Part shown: piece after piece, positions 43,562 to 52,301 of the stretch
Layout of the letters: every line of letters starts with the position of its first letter
Position numbering within the stretch: the stretch's first letter is position 1
From: Verrucomicrobiales bacterium
GTDB taxonomy: Bacteria > Verrucomicrobiota > Verrucomicrobiae > Limisphaerales > UBA1100
Length of the DNA stretch: 58,066 bases
Assembly: GCA_002721895.1 (NCBI GenBank)
Contig: PBLV01000005.1
Location: 1 to 58,066, forward strand
Reading direction: 5' to 3'
The notes under the pieces: model-generated
The model's input: only the letters and a program-made list of their open reading frames with translations
Told to the model about the DNA's origin: nothing
The model's database searches: none
Made by a program: the position numbers and the translations under genes

Positions 43562-43957
43562 ATGTACTTGAAGAAGCTGATACAGAAGCTGGATCTGCTC
43601 GCGATCACGTGGGCGGAGTATGCTGCGGAGGAAGTCCTGAGCGGGCTGACGCTGGAGCAGTTTAAGGCGAAGGTGCAGGTGTTGCGCGATGCCCAGGTGG
43701 TCATCGTGGAACTGACCTCCAAGTTTCGCGGCGCCATTGGCAGCCGGCGGGAGTTGCAGGAAGACATGAATGACCTGTATCTGCGCATCATGAATGCCGT
43801 GCGCGGGCATAGCAATCCGCGCATCCGCATCGAAATGCTGCGTGCCAACGGCTACAAGCTGCCAGAGGACAAGGCCACCGGGTTGACCCGCAAGGCAACT
43901 CTCAGTCAGCCCTTGGACGCCGCCAATGAGGATTATCCTCAAGATGAGGCGGCTTAG
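43562..43957 (+). CDS. Hypothetical helical protein
   Basis: The 131-residue cytoplasmic protein has no recognised family. It is strongly helical (LKKLIQKLDLLAITWAEYAAEEVLSGLTLEQFKAKVQVL) with a charged middle and an acidic disordered C-terminal tail. A good AAGGAG site 9 nt before the ATG supports translation. It is isolated between the repeat-rich stretch and a second palindromic repeat. The gene has normal codon use for the region. Confidence 0.65.
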   Translation: MYLKKLIQKLDLLAITWAEYAAEEVLSGLTLEQFKAKVQVLRDAQVVIVELTSKFRGAIGSRRELQEDMNDLYLRIMNAVRGHSNPRIRIEMLRANGYKLPEDKATGLTRKATLSQPLDAANEDYPQDEAA

Positions 43958-44028
43958 GCCGAACCCTCCAGGAGCCGCCGGGGTGCACACCGGCGCGTCT
44001 CTTGCGGGCTGCCCCACTGAATGGCTAC

Positions 44029-44091
44029 CTCCGTGCCTCTGCGTCTCCGTGTGAAAATAAAGAACGCACGCGGAGACGCAGAGACGCGGAG
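44029..44091. repeat. Long palindromic repeat, copy B
   Basis: Arms of 25 bp (44029-44053 and 44067-44091) are related to copy A: CTCCGTGCCTCTGCGTCTCC onward and its complement, with a 13-nt A-rich loop. Mismatches are mostly G-T wobbles, so the RNA hairpin would be kept. The outer AATGACC ends of copy A are not evident here. Confidence 0.75.
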
Positions 44092-44153
44092 AATTCAACT
44101 GGGGACTGAAAATTCCTTGATCATTGAAAATTGAAAAATGACACTTCCCGCCC

Positions 44154-44906
44154 GTGAACCAAATCGATCTTTCCAACCGCAACGCTGTCGTTACTGGTGG
44201 AGCGCGAGGTATTGGGTATGCCATCAGCCAGCGTTTGCTGCAGTCGGGCGCGGGCGTTTGCCTGTGGGACGTGGACACCGAGGTGGCTGCCGAGGCGGTG
44301 CAGGCGTTGTCCGAGCATGGCAACGTGGCCATGCAGACGGTGGAGTTGACCGATGCCGATTCGGTACAGGCTGCTACTGACGCGACGTTGGCCGAGCTGG
44401 GTGGCATCGACATCCTATGCAACAACGCCGGCATCGCGGGCGGCAACCACAAGACGTGGGAGTATCCCGTGGACGAGTTTCGCCGCGTGATCGACGTGGA
44501 CTTGAACGCGGTGTTCCTCTGCTGCCGCGCGGTGGTGCCGCACATGCGCGAGCGCGGCTGGGGGCGCATCATCAACACCGCCTCCATCGCCGGCAAGGAG
44601 GGCAACCCCAACGCCAGCGCCTACAGCGCCGCCAAGGCGGGCGTCATCGGCTTGACCAAGAGCCTCGGCAAGGAGCTGGCCCAGGACGGCGTACTGGTGA
44701 ACTGTTTCACCCCCGCCGTCATCCAGACCGATATTTTAAAGCAGTGCACGCAGGCGCACATTGACTACATGCTCAGCAAGATCCCCATGGGCCGCTTTGG
44801 CGAGGTCGACGAGGCCGCCGCCATGGTGGCCTGGCTGGCGAGCGAGGATTGCTCGTTTACGACAGGCGGGGTGTTTGACCTTTCCGGCGGCCGAGCAACT
44901 TATTGA
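44154..44906 (+). CDS. Short-chain dehydrogenase/reductase
   Basis: The 250-residue SDR has the cofactor motif TGGARGIG (about residues 14-21), NNAG (about 90), the catalytic Ser in NTASIAG and YSAAK (Tyr and Lys), and the LSGGRATY C-terminus. Asp39-Asp41 after the second strand (LWDVD) suggests NAD over NADP. The substrate is unknown; the nearest pattern is 3-oxoacyl-ACP-reductase-like. The start is a GTG at 44154. A small helical protein gene follows after 4 bp. Confidence 0.93.
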   Translation: MNQIDLSNRNAVVTGGARGIGYAISQRLLQSGAGVCLWDVDTEVAAEAVQALSEHGNVAMQTVELTDADSVQAATDATLAELGGIDILCNNAGIAGGNHKTWEYPVDEFRRVIDVDLNAVFLCCRAVVPHMRERGWGRIINTASIAGKEGNPNASAYSAAKAGVIGLTKSLGKELAQDGVLVNCFTPAVIQTDILKQCTQAHIDYMLSKIPMGRFGEVDEAAAMVAWLASEDCSFTTGGVFDLSGGRATY

Positions 44907-44910
44907 GAAA

Positions 44911-45138
44911 ATGGACCGCGCCGAGGCCAGTGAAAAAATCAAGCACCACTGCACGGTTATTGCGCAGGAAATGATGCACGTGAATCCCGCGGTCAACGCG
45001 CTGGGAGATGAGGAGACGCAAACGGCCATTTACGAGGCCAGCTATGAGCTGACCAAGCAGCTGGAGATTATCAAGAAACGGGTGATCAAGCTGGAGCGAG
45101 GCGGCGGTGCATCCGCCGACGAGTCCACGGAGCTTTAA
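44911..45138 (+). CDS. Small helical protein, function unknown
   Basis: The 75-residue protein reads as two helices (EKIKHHCTVIAQEMM and the charged YEASYELTKQLEIIKKRVIKLE) with a Gly-rich, acidic tail. The frame is open 50 codons further up, but the ATG at 44911 is 4 bp after the SDR stop and gives the compact product. It abuts the next gene directly, as in an operon. No family is recognised. Confidence 0.6.
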   Translation: MDRAEASEKIKHHCTVIAQEMMHVNPAVNALGDEETQTAIYEASYELTKQLEIIKKRVIKLERGGGASADESTEL

Positions 45139-45693
45139 ATGGACGGCGGTGATTGGGCAGTGCGCGTCACTGCGTGGCTGGCGCTGGCGGGCTACTTTGC
45201 CGGCGCGTTTCTGCTGCTGCACGGCAACCGGCGCGTGGCCAAGTGGGTGTGGGGCGCGGGATGCGATCTCAACAGCCTGCACATCCTCGCCGCTTTCCAC
45301 TTCACCCACGGGTGGAGCCACACTGCCGCCGTGGAGCATGTGGCCCAGCAAAGCGAGGCCGTCATTGGCACCCCCTTCGGCTCGGGCATCTGGTTCAACT
45401 ACCTGTTCACGGCGGTGTGGATCGTGGACGCCGCTTGGCTGTGGTGGGACACGGATTCATACGCGCGCCGCGCGAAGTGGGTGGCTTGGGCGATTCACGG
45501 TTTCCTGTTTTTCATGGTAGTCAACGCGGCGGTAGTGTTCGCGCCGGACGTGGTGCGTTGGCCGAGCGCGGTGTTATGCGTGGCGTTGGCGGTACTGTGC
45601 TGCCGGCATCTTGCCGGCAGTTCGACAAGCGCCCACTGCCGGCAAGATGCCGGCAGCACGAAGTCACCACCCCAAGACGTGGGCGAAGATTAG
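45139..45693 (+). CDS. Four-helix membrane protein, 3' end built from an inverted repeat
   Basis: The 184-residue protein has about four transmembrane helices (residues about 10-28, 44-62, 88-103, 114-154 as two). A His-rich loop, LHILAAFHFTHGWSHTAAVEHV, could bind heme or metal. From about residue 154 on, the coding sequence is the inverted repeat 45599-45657, giving a Cys/Ser/Gly-rich tail unlike the rest. The stop lies inside the convergent deoxyhypusine synthase-like gene (30-bp overlap). The tail may be an extension created by repeat insertion. Confidence 0.65.
   Translation: MDGGDWAVRVTAWLALAGYFAGAFLLLHGNRRVAKWVWGAGCDLNSLHILAAFHFTHGWSHTAAVEHVAQQSEAVIGTPFGSGIWFNYLFTAVWIVDAAWLWWDTDSYARRAKWVAWAIHGFLFFMVVNAAVVFAPDVVRWPSAVLCVALAVLCCRHLAGSSTSAHCRQDAGSTKSPPQDVGED
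45599..45657. repeat. 22-bp perfect inverted repeat (REP-like)
   Basis: Arms at 45599-45620 and 45636-45657 are exact reverse complements built on TGCCGGCAAGATGCCGGCA, itself nearly palindromic; the spacer is 15 nt. It lies at the 3' end of the membrane protein gene and just before the convergent gene end, a common site for such elements, and could also act as a bidirectional transcription stop. Confidence 0.8.
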
Positions 45694-46638
45694 GGGAGCG
45701 ACGATGGTGGCGTCGCTTTCAATGACATGGCTGGGAGTGTCGGCGTCGAGCTTGCCCCAGGTGATCTTCTCGTTGGGTACAGCGCCGGAGTAGCTGCCGT
45801 AGCTTGTCGTTGAATCGCTGATTTGGCAGAAGTAGGCCCACTTGTGCACCGCAGCCCGCTTTAAATCCTGCTCCAGCATCGGCACGACGCAGATGGGAAA
45901 GTCGCCCGCGATGCCGCCGGCAATCTGAAAAAATCCCAGCGGCGCATCCACCGTTGTCGCTTCGTACCACCGCGCCAACTCGATCATGTACTCCACTCCG
46001 CCGCGCATTGTTTGCGGCGTGGCCAAGCCGCCTCGGATGCATTCCGCGGCATACATGTTGCCCAGAGTGCTGTCCTCCCAGCCGGGCACAAACAATGGCA
46101 GGTTTTTCTCCGCAGCGGCCAGTACCCAACTGTGGTTTGGGTCCACTTGGTAAAACTCCTCGAGTTCGCCGCTCAAGAGGCTCTCGTACAGAAACTCGTG
46201 AGGCAGCTTACGTTCGCCGCCGGCTTCGGCTGCCGTCCATCGCGGCACAATTTTCCCCTCCAGACGCCGCATGGCTTCCTCCTCTGGGATGCACGTGTCG
46301 GTCACGCGGTTTAACTGGCGCTCCAGCAACGCTTGTTCATCGGCTGGTTTCAGGTCGCGGTAATTGGGCAAACGCTCGTAGTAGTCGTGCGCCACGAGGT
46401 TGTACAGGTCTTCCTCCAGATTGGCGCCGGTGCAACTGATGCCATGCACCTTGTCGCGCCGAATCATCTCCGCCAATGAGAGCCCCAATTCCGCCGTGCT
46501 CATGGCTCCGCCCACGGCCAGAAACATTCGGCCGCCGTCCTCAAGCAGTTTGGAATAGCCCTCTGCCGCGTCCACCAGCGCCGCCGCATTGAAATGGCGG
46601 AAATGTTGCCGGATGAACTGGCTAATGGGCCCGCTCAT
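45664..46638 (-). CDS. Deoxyhypusine synthase-family protein
   Basis: The 324-residue protein has the family core: GGAMSTAELGLSLAEMI, ISCTGANLEEDLYNLVAHDYY, and SYSGAVPNEKITWGKL near the C-terminus with Lys296, the counterpart of the catalytic lysine in eukaryotic and archaeal enzymes. Those enzymes transfer an aminobutyl group from spermidine to eIF5A. Bacteria lack eIF5A, and related bacterial enzymes act on polyamines, for example in homospermidine formation. It starts on the base after the lysC stop codon, so it is made in one operon with hom, thrC and lysC. The functional link to threonine or lysine is unknown. Confidence 0.92.
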   Translation of the reverse strand: MSGPISQFIRQHFRHFNAAALVDAAEGYSKLLEDGGRMFLAVGGAMSTAELGLSLAEMIRRDKVHGISCTGANLEEDLYNLVAHDYYERLPNYRDLKPADEQALLERQLNRVTDTCIPEEEAMRRLEGKIVPRWTAAEAGGERKLPHEFLYESLLSGELEEFYQVDPNHSWVLAAAEKNLPLFVPGWEDSTLGNMYAAECIRGGLATPQTMRGGVEYMIELARWYEATTVDAPLGFFQIAGGIAGDFPICVVPMLEQDLKRAAVHKWAYFCQISDSTTSYGSYSGAVPNEKITWGKLDADTPSHVIESDATIVAPLIFAHVLGW

Positions 46639-47865
46639 TCATTTTTCCTCGTCGAAAAATGCCGCGTGTAGGGAGCGCGTCGCCTCTTCTCCCTTGCCTC
46701 CCTCGACCACCACCGAAATCTTGATTTCACTCGTTGAAATCATCTCGATGTTGATGCCGCCCCCGCCAAGTGTCTCGAAGACCTTCGCTGCCACACCAGA
46801 ATGGCTGCGCATGCCCACGCCCACCACCGAGACCTTGGCGATATCCTCATCCGCGATCACCTCCGCAAACCGAACCTCTTCCTGCAGGCCGCCAATGACC
46901 TGCTGCGCCTTGGCGAGGTCGGCCTTGTCCACGGTGAAGGAAAGATCCGTTGCCGGTGTTGCCGTCCCATGGCTGATGTTCTGGACGATCATGTCAATGT
47001 TGACCGCCTTTGCCGCCAGTTCGCCAAACACCCGGGCGGCCATACCCGGCTGATCCGGCACGCCCACCAGCGTCACCTTGGCCTGATTCTTGTCCAATGC
47101 CACGCCGCGGACCACCACGGCCTCCATGCTGTCTGTCTCTTCCGTCACGATTGTTCCAGGGTTGTTGTTTAAACTCGAGCGCACTTCAAATTTCACATCA
47201 AATTTTTTCGCAAATTCCACCGATCGGCTTTGCATGACCTTTGCCCCCGTCGCCGCCAGTTCCAGCATCTCATCATAGGAAATTTCGTTTAGTTTGCGGG
47301 CATCCGGAACAATCCGCGGGTCGGCCGTGTACACCCCGTCCACGTCCGTGTAGATCTGGCACAAGTCCGCTTCCAGTGCCGCCGCCAATGCCACGGCTGT
47401 CAGGTCGGAACCTCCCCGGCCCAGAGTCGTGATTCTTCCGTCAGGCGTCTGCCCTTGAAAGCCTGCCACGATACATACGTTGCCCTCATCCAACATGGCA
47501 TGCACTTGGCTCGGCGTGATGTTCTGAATCTTCGCCTTGGAGTGAACACCGTCGGTGGTGATGCCCGCCTGTGCGCCTGTCAGTGACACGGCTTCCACTT
47601 CCAGCGAATGCAGTGCCATGGCCAGCAGTGCGATGGTCGTCTGCTCGCCGGTTGAGAGCAGCATGTCCATCTCCCGCTCGCTGGGCAGCGGATTGATTTC
47701 TTTTGCCAAGCCGATGAGGTTGTCTGTTACTCCGCCCATTGCGGAAACAACCGTGACGACCTGATCGCCGCCTTGACGATACTTTGCCACCCGTGCAGCC
47801 ACGTTCTTGATTCGGTCCGTGTCCTTGACCGAAGTCCCGCCAAATTTCTGTACAATTAAAGCCAT
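46639..47865 (-). CDS. lysC: Aspartate kinase
   Basis: The 408-residue monofunctional kinase phosphorylates aspartate, the first step to lysine, methionine and threonine. It begins VQKFGGTSVKD and contains STGEQTTIALLA, VAGFQGQTPDGRITTLGRGGSDLTAVALAAAL and YTADPRIV. Two C-terminal ACT domains (about 265-400; VTLVGVPDQPGMAARVF and VSVVGVGMRSHSGVAAKVFETLG) mediate feedback inhibition, probably by lysine and/or threonine. There is no fused homoserine dehydrogenase; that gene is separate upstream. It follows thrC by 3 bp. Confidence 0.97.
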   Translation of the reverse strand: MALIVQKFGGTSVKDTDRIKNVAARVAKYRQGGDQVVTVVSAMGGVTDNLIGLAKEINPLPSEREMDMLLSTGEQTTIALLAMALHSLEVEAVSLTGAQAGITTDGVHSKAKIQNITPSQVHAMLDEGNVCIVAGFQGQTPDGRITTLGRGGSDLTAVALAAALEADLCQIYTDVDGVYTADPRIVPDARKLNEISYDEMLELAATGAKVMQSRSVEFAKKFDVKFEVRSSLNNNPGTIVTEETDSMEAVVVRGVALDKNQAKVTLVGVPDQPGMAARVFGELAAKAVNIDMIVQNISHGTATPATDLSFTVDKADLAKAQQVIGGLQEEVRFAEVIADEDIAKVSVVGVGMRSHSGVAAKVFETLGGGGINIEMISTSEIKISVVVEGGKGEEATRSLHAAFFDEEK

Positions 47866-47868
47866 TCG

Positions 47869-48951
47869 CTACAATCCAATTGCCGCCTTTACAGCATCCA
47901 ACTCCGCCGCCACCGGGGTCGGCTCAATGCCCGCGTTTTCCACTGCGTTGTCTGGGTCCTTCAAGCCATGGCCCGTCATTGTGGCCGCCACCAAGCTGCC
48001 CGGCGGAATGGCGCCCGCCTGATGGCTGCGAATCACTCCCGCCAAGGCCGCCGCCGAGGCTGGCTCCACGAAAATTCCCTCCTTGCCCGCGAGCAATTTA
48101 TACGCGCTGAAAATCTCCCCATCCGTCACCTTATCAATTCGCCCGCCGGAATCACGCGCCGCATCCTTGGCCGCCGCCCAACTCGCCGGATTGCCAATGC
48201 GGATGGCCGAGGCGGCTGTTTCCGGGAACGCCACCGGCGCACCATCCACGATGGGCGCCGCGCCCGCCGCTTGCCAGCCCATCATCCGCGGCTGTGTCTC
48301 CGATTCGCCTGCTTCCTGATATTCCACGTAACCCTTCCAGTAGGCAGTGATGTTTCCCGCATTGCCCACGGGTAAAAAATGAAAATCCGGTGCGTCGCCC
48401 AGAGCGTCGCAAATTTCGAATGCCGCCGTCTTCTGTCCCTCCAGCCGGTTTGGGTTGATACTGTTCACCACTTCCACTGCGCCCGTGTCTCCAAGATCAC
48501 GAACAATCTCCAGTGCGGCGTCGAAACTTCCCTGCACGGCCAACGTTTGCGCTCCATACATCAGCGATTGCGCCAGCTTGCCGTAGGCGATGTTACCTTC
48601 CGGGTTAAGTACCACGCACTTGATTCCCGCGCGGGCCGCAAAGGCTGCCGCGCTGGCGCTAGTGTTGCCCGTGCTGGCGCAGACTACCACTTGTGCCCCG
48701 CGTTCCACCGCCCGACTCACCGCGATGGTCATTCCTCGATCCTTGAAGGAAGCCGTTGGGTTTAGCCCTTCGCATTTCAGGTACAGCTCGAATTCGCCGC
48801 CGATGGCCGCCACGAAATTCGGCACGCGTATCAGCGGCGTGTTGCCTTCGTGCAGTGAAACGATCGGCGTCTCCCCTGTCACCGGCAGGTGCCGCCGGTA
48901 CTTTCTAATGACTCCGCGCCAACCACGCGCATCAGGTCCACTCGTGCTCAT
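47869..48951 (-). CDS. thrC: Threonine synthase
   Basis: The 360-residue PLP enzyme converts O-phosphohomoserine to threonine. It has SLHEGNTPLIRVPNF, LKCEGLNPTASFKDRGMTIAVSRA with the Schiff-base Lys, ASTGNTSASAAAFAARAG, and LPVGNAGNITAYWKGY. The length and motif order fit the short (type 2) family, without the SAM-binding extension of plant enzymes. The ATG at 48951 overlaps the hom stop by 4 bp, so the two are translationally coupled. Confidence 0.97.
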   Translation of the reverse strand: MSTSGPDARGWRGVIRKYRRHLPVTGETPIVSLHEGNTPLIRVPNFVAAIGGEFELYLKCEGLNPTASFKDRGMTIAVSRAVERGAQVVVCASTGNTSASAAAFAARAGIKCVVLNPEGNIAYGKLAQSLMYGAQTLAVQGSFDAALEIVRDLGDTGAVEVVNSINPNRLEGQKTAAFEICDALGDAPDFHFLPVGNAGNITAYWKGYVEYQEAGESETQPRMMGWQAAGAAPIVDGAPVAFPETAASAIRIGNPASWAAAKDAARDSGGRIDKVTDGEIFSAYKLLAGKEGIFVEPASAAALAGVIRSHQAGAIPPGSLVAATMTGHGLKDPDNAVENAGIEPTPVAAELDAVKAAIGL

Positions 48952-50249
48952 GAGAAATCCTCCACTCTTAAAAGAACCGGTTCGCCCTTCACCGCCTTCA
49001 GCCGCCGGATGGCCGCCAACGCCTTCTGCATCGCTGCGTTTGGCGCGTCGTGGATCATCAGGATCAACGGCACACTGGCTCCTTCGTGCCCCTCCGGTTG
49101 GATCACCGAGGAAATCCCGATATTACCGCGGGACAGGATGGACGCGATTTGTGCCAGCACGCCCGGCCGGTCCACCACGCTCAGCCGCAGGTAAAACGAA
49201 CAATTTGCCGCGTCCAGTGCCATCACCGCTCCGTTGGTGTCATGGGGCACAAATGCATGCCGCCGGTCGGTAGTTCCATGTTTCAGGTCCAGCGCCGCAT
49301 CCGCCAAGTCACTCAACACCGCGCTCGCCGTCGCGTCCTGGCCGGCTCCCTGACCGTAATACAAGGTGTCACCCACCACATCGCCCCGCACATAGATTGC
49401 ATTAAAAACCCCCCCTACGCTGGCCAGCACATGCCCGCTGGGGATCAGCGCCGGATAGACAGTCACCTGCACGGGTGAACCGCCATTTCCCTTTACGATT
49501 CCCAGCAGCTTGATCGAGTACCCCAACATCTCCGCAAACTCCAAATCCAGCGGTGTCACGTGCCGGATGCCCTCCTTGTGAACCCGGCGCGGATCCACCC
49601 AAAACCCATGAGCCAGCGACGCAAGAATGCCCGCCTTGTGGGCCGCGTCATGGCCATCCACATCCAGCCCCGGCTCCGCTTCCGCGTACCCCAGTCGCTG
49701 CGCCTCCTCCAGAACCTCTCCAAACGCCGCCCTCTCCGCTGCCATTCGCGACAGGATAAAATTGCAGGTTCCGTTTAAAATCCCGTACAGTCGCGTGATT
49801 CGGTTTCCCACCAGCCCCTCACGCAACACCTTGATGATCGGGATACCGCCCGCCACACTCGCCTCATAATACAGGTTCGCTCCATGCTTGCGTGCCGCCC
49901 GGAAAAGCTGCTCACCGTGAAACGCCAGCAGCGCCTTGTTGGCTGTTACCACCGGTTTTCCCGCTCGCAACGCCGCCAGCACCACCTCTCGCGCGGTGTC
50001 AGTGCCTCCCACCAACTCTGCCACCAAGTCCACCTTGGGGTCCGCCACCACATCCTGCCAGTGTTTGGTCAATACGGAGCGCGGTAGCTTCACCTTTCGT
50101 GGCTTGCGCACGTTGCGCACCGCCACGCAGGACACCCGCAGGCGCACCCCCAGCCGCGACGACATCAGAGCACCATTCCGCCGCAGGGCTTTAAACACCC
50201 CGCCGCCAACCGTGCCGCCGCCAATCAGGCCAATGTTGACTATCTGCAT
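48948..50249 (-). CDS. hom: Homoserine dehydrogenase
   Basis: The 433-residue enzyme reduces aspartate semialdehyde to homoserine. The NAD(P) motif is GLIGGGTVGGGV near the N-terminus; SVAGGIPIIKVLREGLVGNRI, GILNGTCNFILSRM and AEPGLDVDGHDAAHK are the catalytic-domain blocks. A C-terminal ACT domain (about 350-425; FYLRLSVVDRPGVLAQIASIL) suggests threonine feedback. The start at 50249 opens on the nucleotide fold; 38 upstream open codons are discarded. It is first in the hom-thrC-lysC-deoxyhypusine synthase-like operon and divergent from the dicarboxylate symporter gene. Confidence 0.97.
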   Translation of the reverse strand: MQIVNIGLIGGGTVGGGVFKALRRNGALMSSRLGVRLRVSCVAVRNVRKPRKVKLPRSVLTKHWQDVVADPKVDLVAELVGGTDTAREVVLAALRAGKPVVTANKALLAFHGEQLFRAARKHGANLYYEASVAGGIPIIKVLREGLVGNRITRLYGILNGTCNFILSRMAAERAAFGEVLEEAQRLGYAEAEPGLDVDGHDAAHKAGILASLAHGFWVDPRRVHKEGIRHVTPLDLEFAEMLGYSIKLLGIVKGNGGSPVQVTVYPALIPSGHVLASVGGVFNAIYVRGDVVGDTLYYGQGAGQDATASAVLSDLADAALDLKHGTTDRRHAFVPHDTNGAVMALDAANCSFYLRLSVVDRPGVLAQIASILSRGNIGISSVIQPEGHEGASVPLILMIHDAPNAAMQKALAAIRRLKAVKGEPVLLRVEDFS

Positions 50250-50344
50250 CAAAGGACGCGCGAGAATGCCGACAAACCCAACCGGCGACAACCCCTTTTG
50301 AAATTTTGCTGCAACCCGGCGCCAAACCCGTACACTGCCCGGCC

Positions 50345-51703
50345 ATGGCTTGGTACCGCCCATTACACTGGCAAATCCTCATCGGAATGGCGCTGGGCGC
50401 GCTGTTTGGAGTTTTCGCCGCCCACCAAGGTTGGGCCGCATTCACCGCAGACTGGATTGCTCCAATCGGCAAAATCTTTGTCAACCTGTTAAAGCTCATT
50501 GCCATGCCGCTCGTGTTAACCTCGCTGGTCTGTGGCGTGGCGTCGCTCTCCGACTTCAAAAAACTCTCCCGCATGGGAGGAAAGACAATTGCCCTCTACC
50601 TTTGTACCACGGCCATTGCGGTGACCATTGGTCTGCTGATGGTAAACCTCGTCCAGCCCGGCCACAAAATGGCCGACGATCAAAAAGCCAAGTACCAAGC
50701 GCAAGGGCAAAAGGCCACGGGTGAGGCCAACTTTGCCTCCGAGAAGATCGCCTCCGAGAAGTTGAAGACCGGCGTGGCCAATGCCACCAAGGCCAAGGAA
50801 AGCGGTCCGCTTGCGCCGCTGGTGAACATGGTACCCGACAATTTTATGGGTTCCGCCAGCGATAATCGTAACATGCTGCAAATCGTCTTTGTTAGTCTGC
50901 TTATCGGCATCGCCCTCGTGCAGGTGCCCGATGACAAACGCAAGCCGGTCTTCGCCGTTTTCCAAGGTCTACAGGAAGTCGTCATCAAGGCTGTTTTCAT
51001 GATCATGATCATCGCGCCTGTGGCTGTCTTTGCCCTAATTGCCGATACGATCACCGGCGTTGCCAAGGATGATCCCGGGGCCATCCTTGGATTGTTTCAG
51101 ACCCTCGGCTGGTACTGTCTTTGTGTCATTGCAGGCCTCGCGCTGCACCTCGCCATCGTTTATCTCGGCCTGCTAAAGCTCCTGACACCCTTGACTCTCC
51201 GCCAGTTTTTTAGCGGTATTGGTCCCGCGCAACTGCTTGCCTTTTCCAGCAGCAGTAGTGGCGCCACCCTTCCTGTCACCATGAAACGCTGTGAGGAAAA
51301 ACTTGGCGTCGCCAAGGAAACCTCGTCCTTCGTCCTTCCCCTTGGCGCTACCATCAACATGGATGGCACGGCGTTATATCAGGCCGTCGCAGTTGTATTT
51401 ATCGGTCAAGTGATGCTCGATACCTCCTTCACCCTCGCCACGCAGGTGAATATCGTGCTGCTTACTGTACTCGCGTCCGTCGGTACTGCCGCAGTGCCGG
51501 GAGCGGGCATGGTCATGCTCATCATCATCCTCGAGGGTGTCTGGCCCGCGGACGCCGCCGTTACACCTGTTCCCGCATTCCTGCTTGTTCTCGGCGTTGA
51601 TCGTATTCTCGACATGTGTCGCACGGCATTGAATGTCACGGGTGACGCCACTGTCGCTACAATCATTGCCAAGACCGAGGGCCAGTTGAAATCGCCAGAA
51701 TAG
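50345..51703 (+). CDS. Dicarboxylate/amino acid:cation symporter (DAACS family)
   Basis: The 452-residue transporter has eight or so membrane helices, two re-entrant loops and the substrate-binding signatures AFSSSSSGATLPVTMKRC and PLGATINMDGTALYQAVAVVFIGQ. The family takes up glutamate, aspartate or C4-dicarboxylates with Na+ or H+. A polar stretch of about 60 residues (near 105-165) enlarges one external loop. Aspartate uptake would suit the divergent aspartate-pathway operon, but that is inference. The ATG at 50345 starts the first helix; an upstream start 13 codons away is unlikely. Confidence 0.93.
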   Translation: MAWYRPLHWQILIGMALGALFGVFAAHQGWAAFTADWIAPIGKIFVNLLKLIAMPLVLTSLVCGVASLSDFKKLSRMGGKTIALYLCTTAIAVTIGLLMVNLVQPGHKMADDQKAKYQAQGQKATGEANFASEKIASEKLKTGVANATKAKESGPLAPLVNMVPDNFMGSASDNRNMLQIVFVSLLIGIALVQVPDDKRKPVFAVFQGLQEVVIKAVFMIMIIAPVAVFALIADTITGVAKDDPGAILGLFQTLGWYCLCVIAGLALHLAIVYLGLLKLLTPLTLRQFFSGIGPAQLLAFSSSSSGATLPVTMKRCEEKLGVAKETSSFVLPLGATINMDGTALYQAVAVVFIGQVMLDTSFTLATQVNIVLLTVLASVGTAAVPGAGMVMLIIILEGVWPADAAVTPVPAFLLVLGVDRILDMCRTALNVTGDATVATIIAKTEGQLKSPE

Positions 51704-51715
51704 AAACGTTGCTCA

Positions 51716-52297
51716 TCAGGCGCCTTGGGTCGGGACGAGACGCTGGCCGCTCCCGGCTTTTTTCCAACGGACAGCCAGCACAATCAGCGCGGTGAAGACG
51801 GCGCCCCCGGCCGCGGCATTTCGAAAGAAAATCCAAGTTGGTGGATAACCCGGCTTTCCGATGGTGAACGCCTGTACCAACCCGGAAAAACTTTTGGGAT
51901 ATCCCGGATCCATCATCCAGGTTAGGCCATTGGTAACAGCAAAAAACGCTACGCCACCCAGCATGCCGGAAAGAATCAGTGTGGCTGGATGGGCATCCGC
52001 GGTAAACCGGCGCCCCCAGCAAACAAGGAGCATGCCCAGTCCATAGTTGAAGGGCATGTACCAGCCGAAGGTTGAGAACCCAAGGGGCTGATAATAAAAC
52101 ACGTTGATGGCCAGGTCGCTCACGAGCATGAACAGGCAGGGCAAAATCCACGCGCCCGATCCGGCGGCAAGGGTTCCCGCGCAGAGAAACGTGGCGTAAA
52201 CCGGACTGAAGTTTGAGGGCAACAATTCCGGCCAGCGCAGCGCGGTGAATGCCACTGCTAGCACTATCCATAACCCAATATTGCGCGCCCGTTTCAC
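51716..52297 (-). CDS. Multi-pass membrane protein (DUF6580-like)
   Basis: The 193-residue protein has about five membrane helices (LWIVLAVAFTALRW, LCAGTLAAGSGAWILPCLFML, YGLGMLLVCWG and two more). The RWPELLPSNFSPVYATFLCAG and SDLAINVFYYQP blocks recall a small family of ECF S-component-like proteins in PVC bacteria; the ligand is unknown. The start is a GTG at 52297, 4 bp after the stop of the gene upstream. It appears to be the last gene of the metH chain. Confidence 0.75.
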   Translation of the reverse strand: MKRARNIGLWIVLAVAFTALRWPELLPSNFSPVYATFLCAGTLAAGSGAWILPCLFMLVSDLAINVFYYQPLGFSTFGWYMPFNYGLGMLLVCWGRRFTADAHPATLILSGMLGGVAFFAVTNGLTWMMDPGYPKSFSGLVQAFTIGKPGYPPTWIFFRNAAAGGAVFTALIVLAVRWKKAGSGQRLVPTQGA

Positions 52298-52301
52298 GGA
52301 T

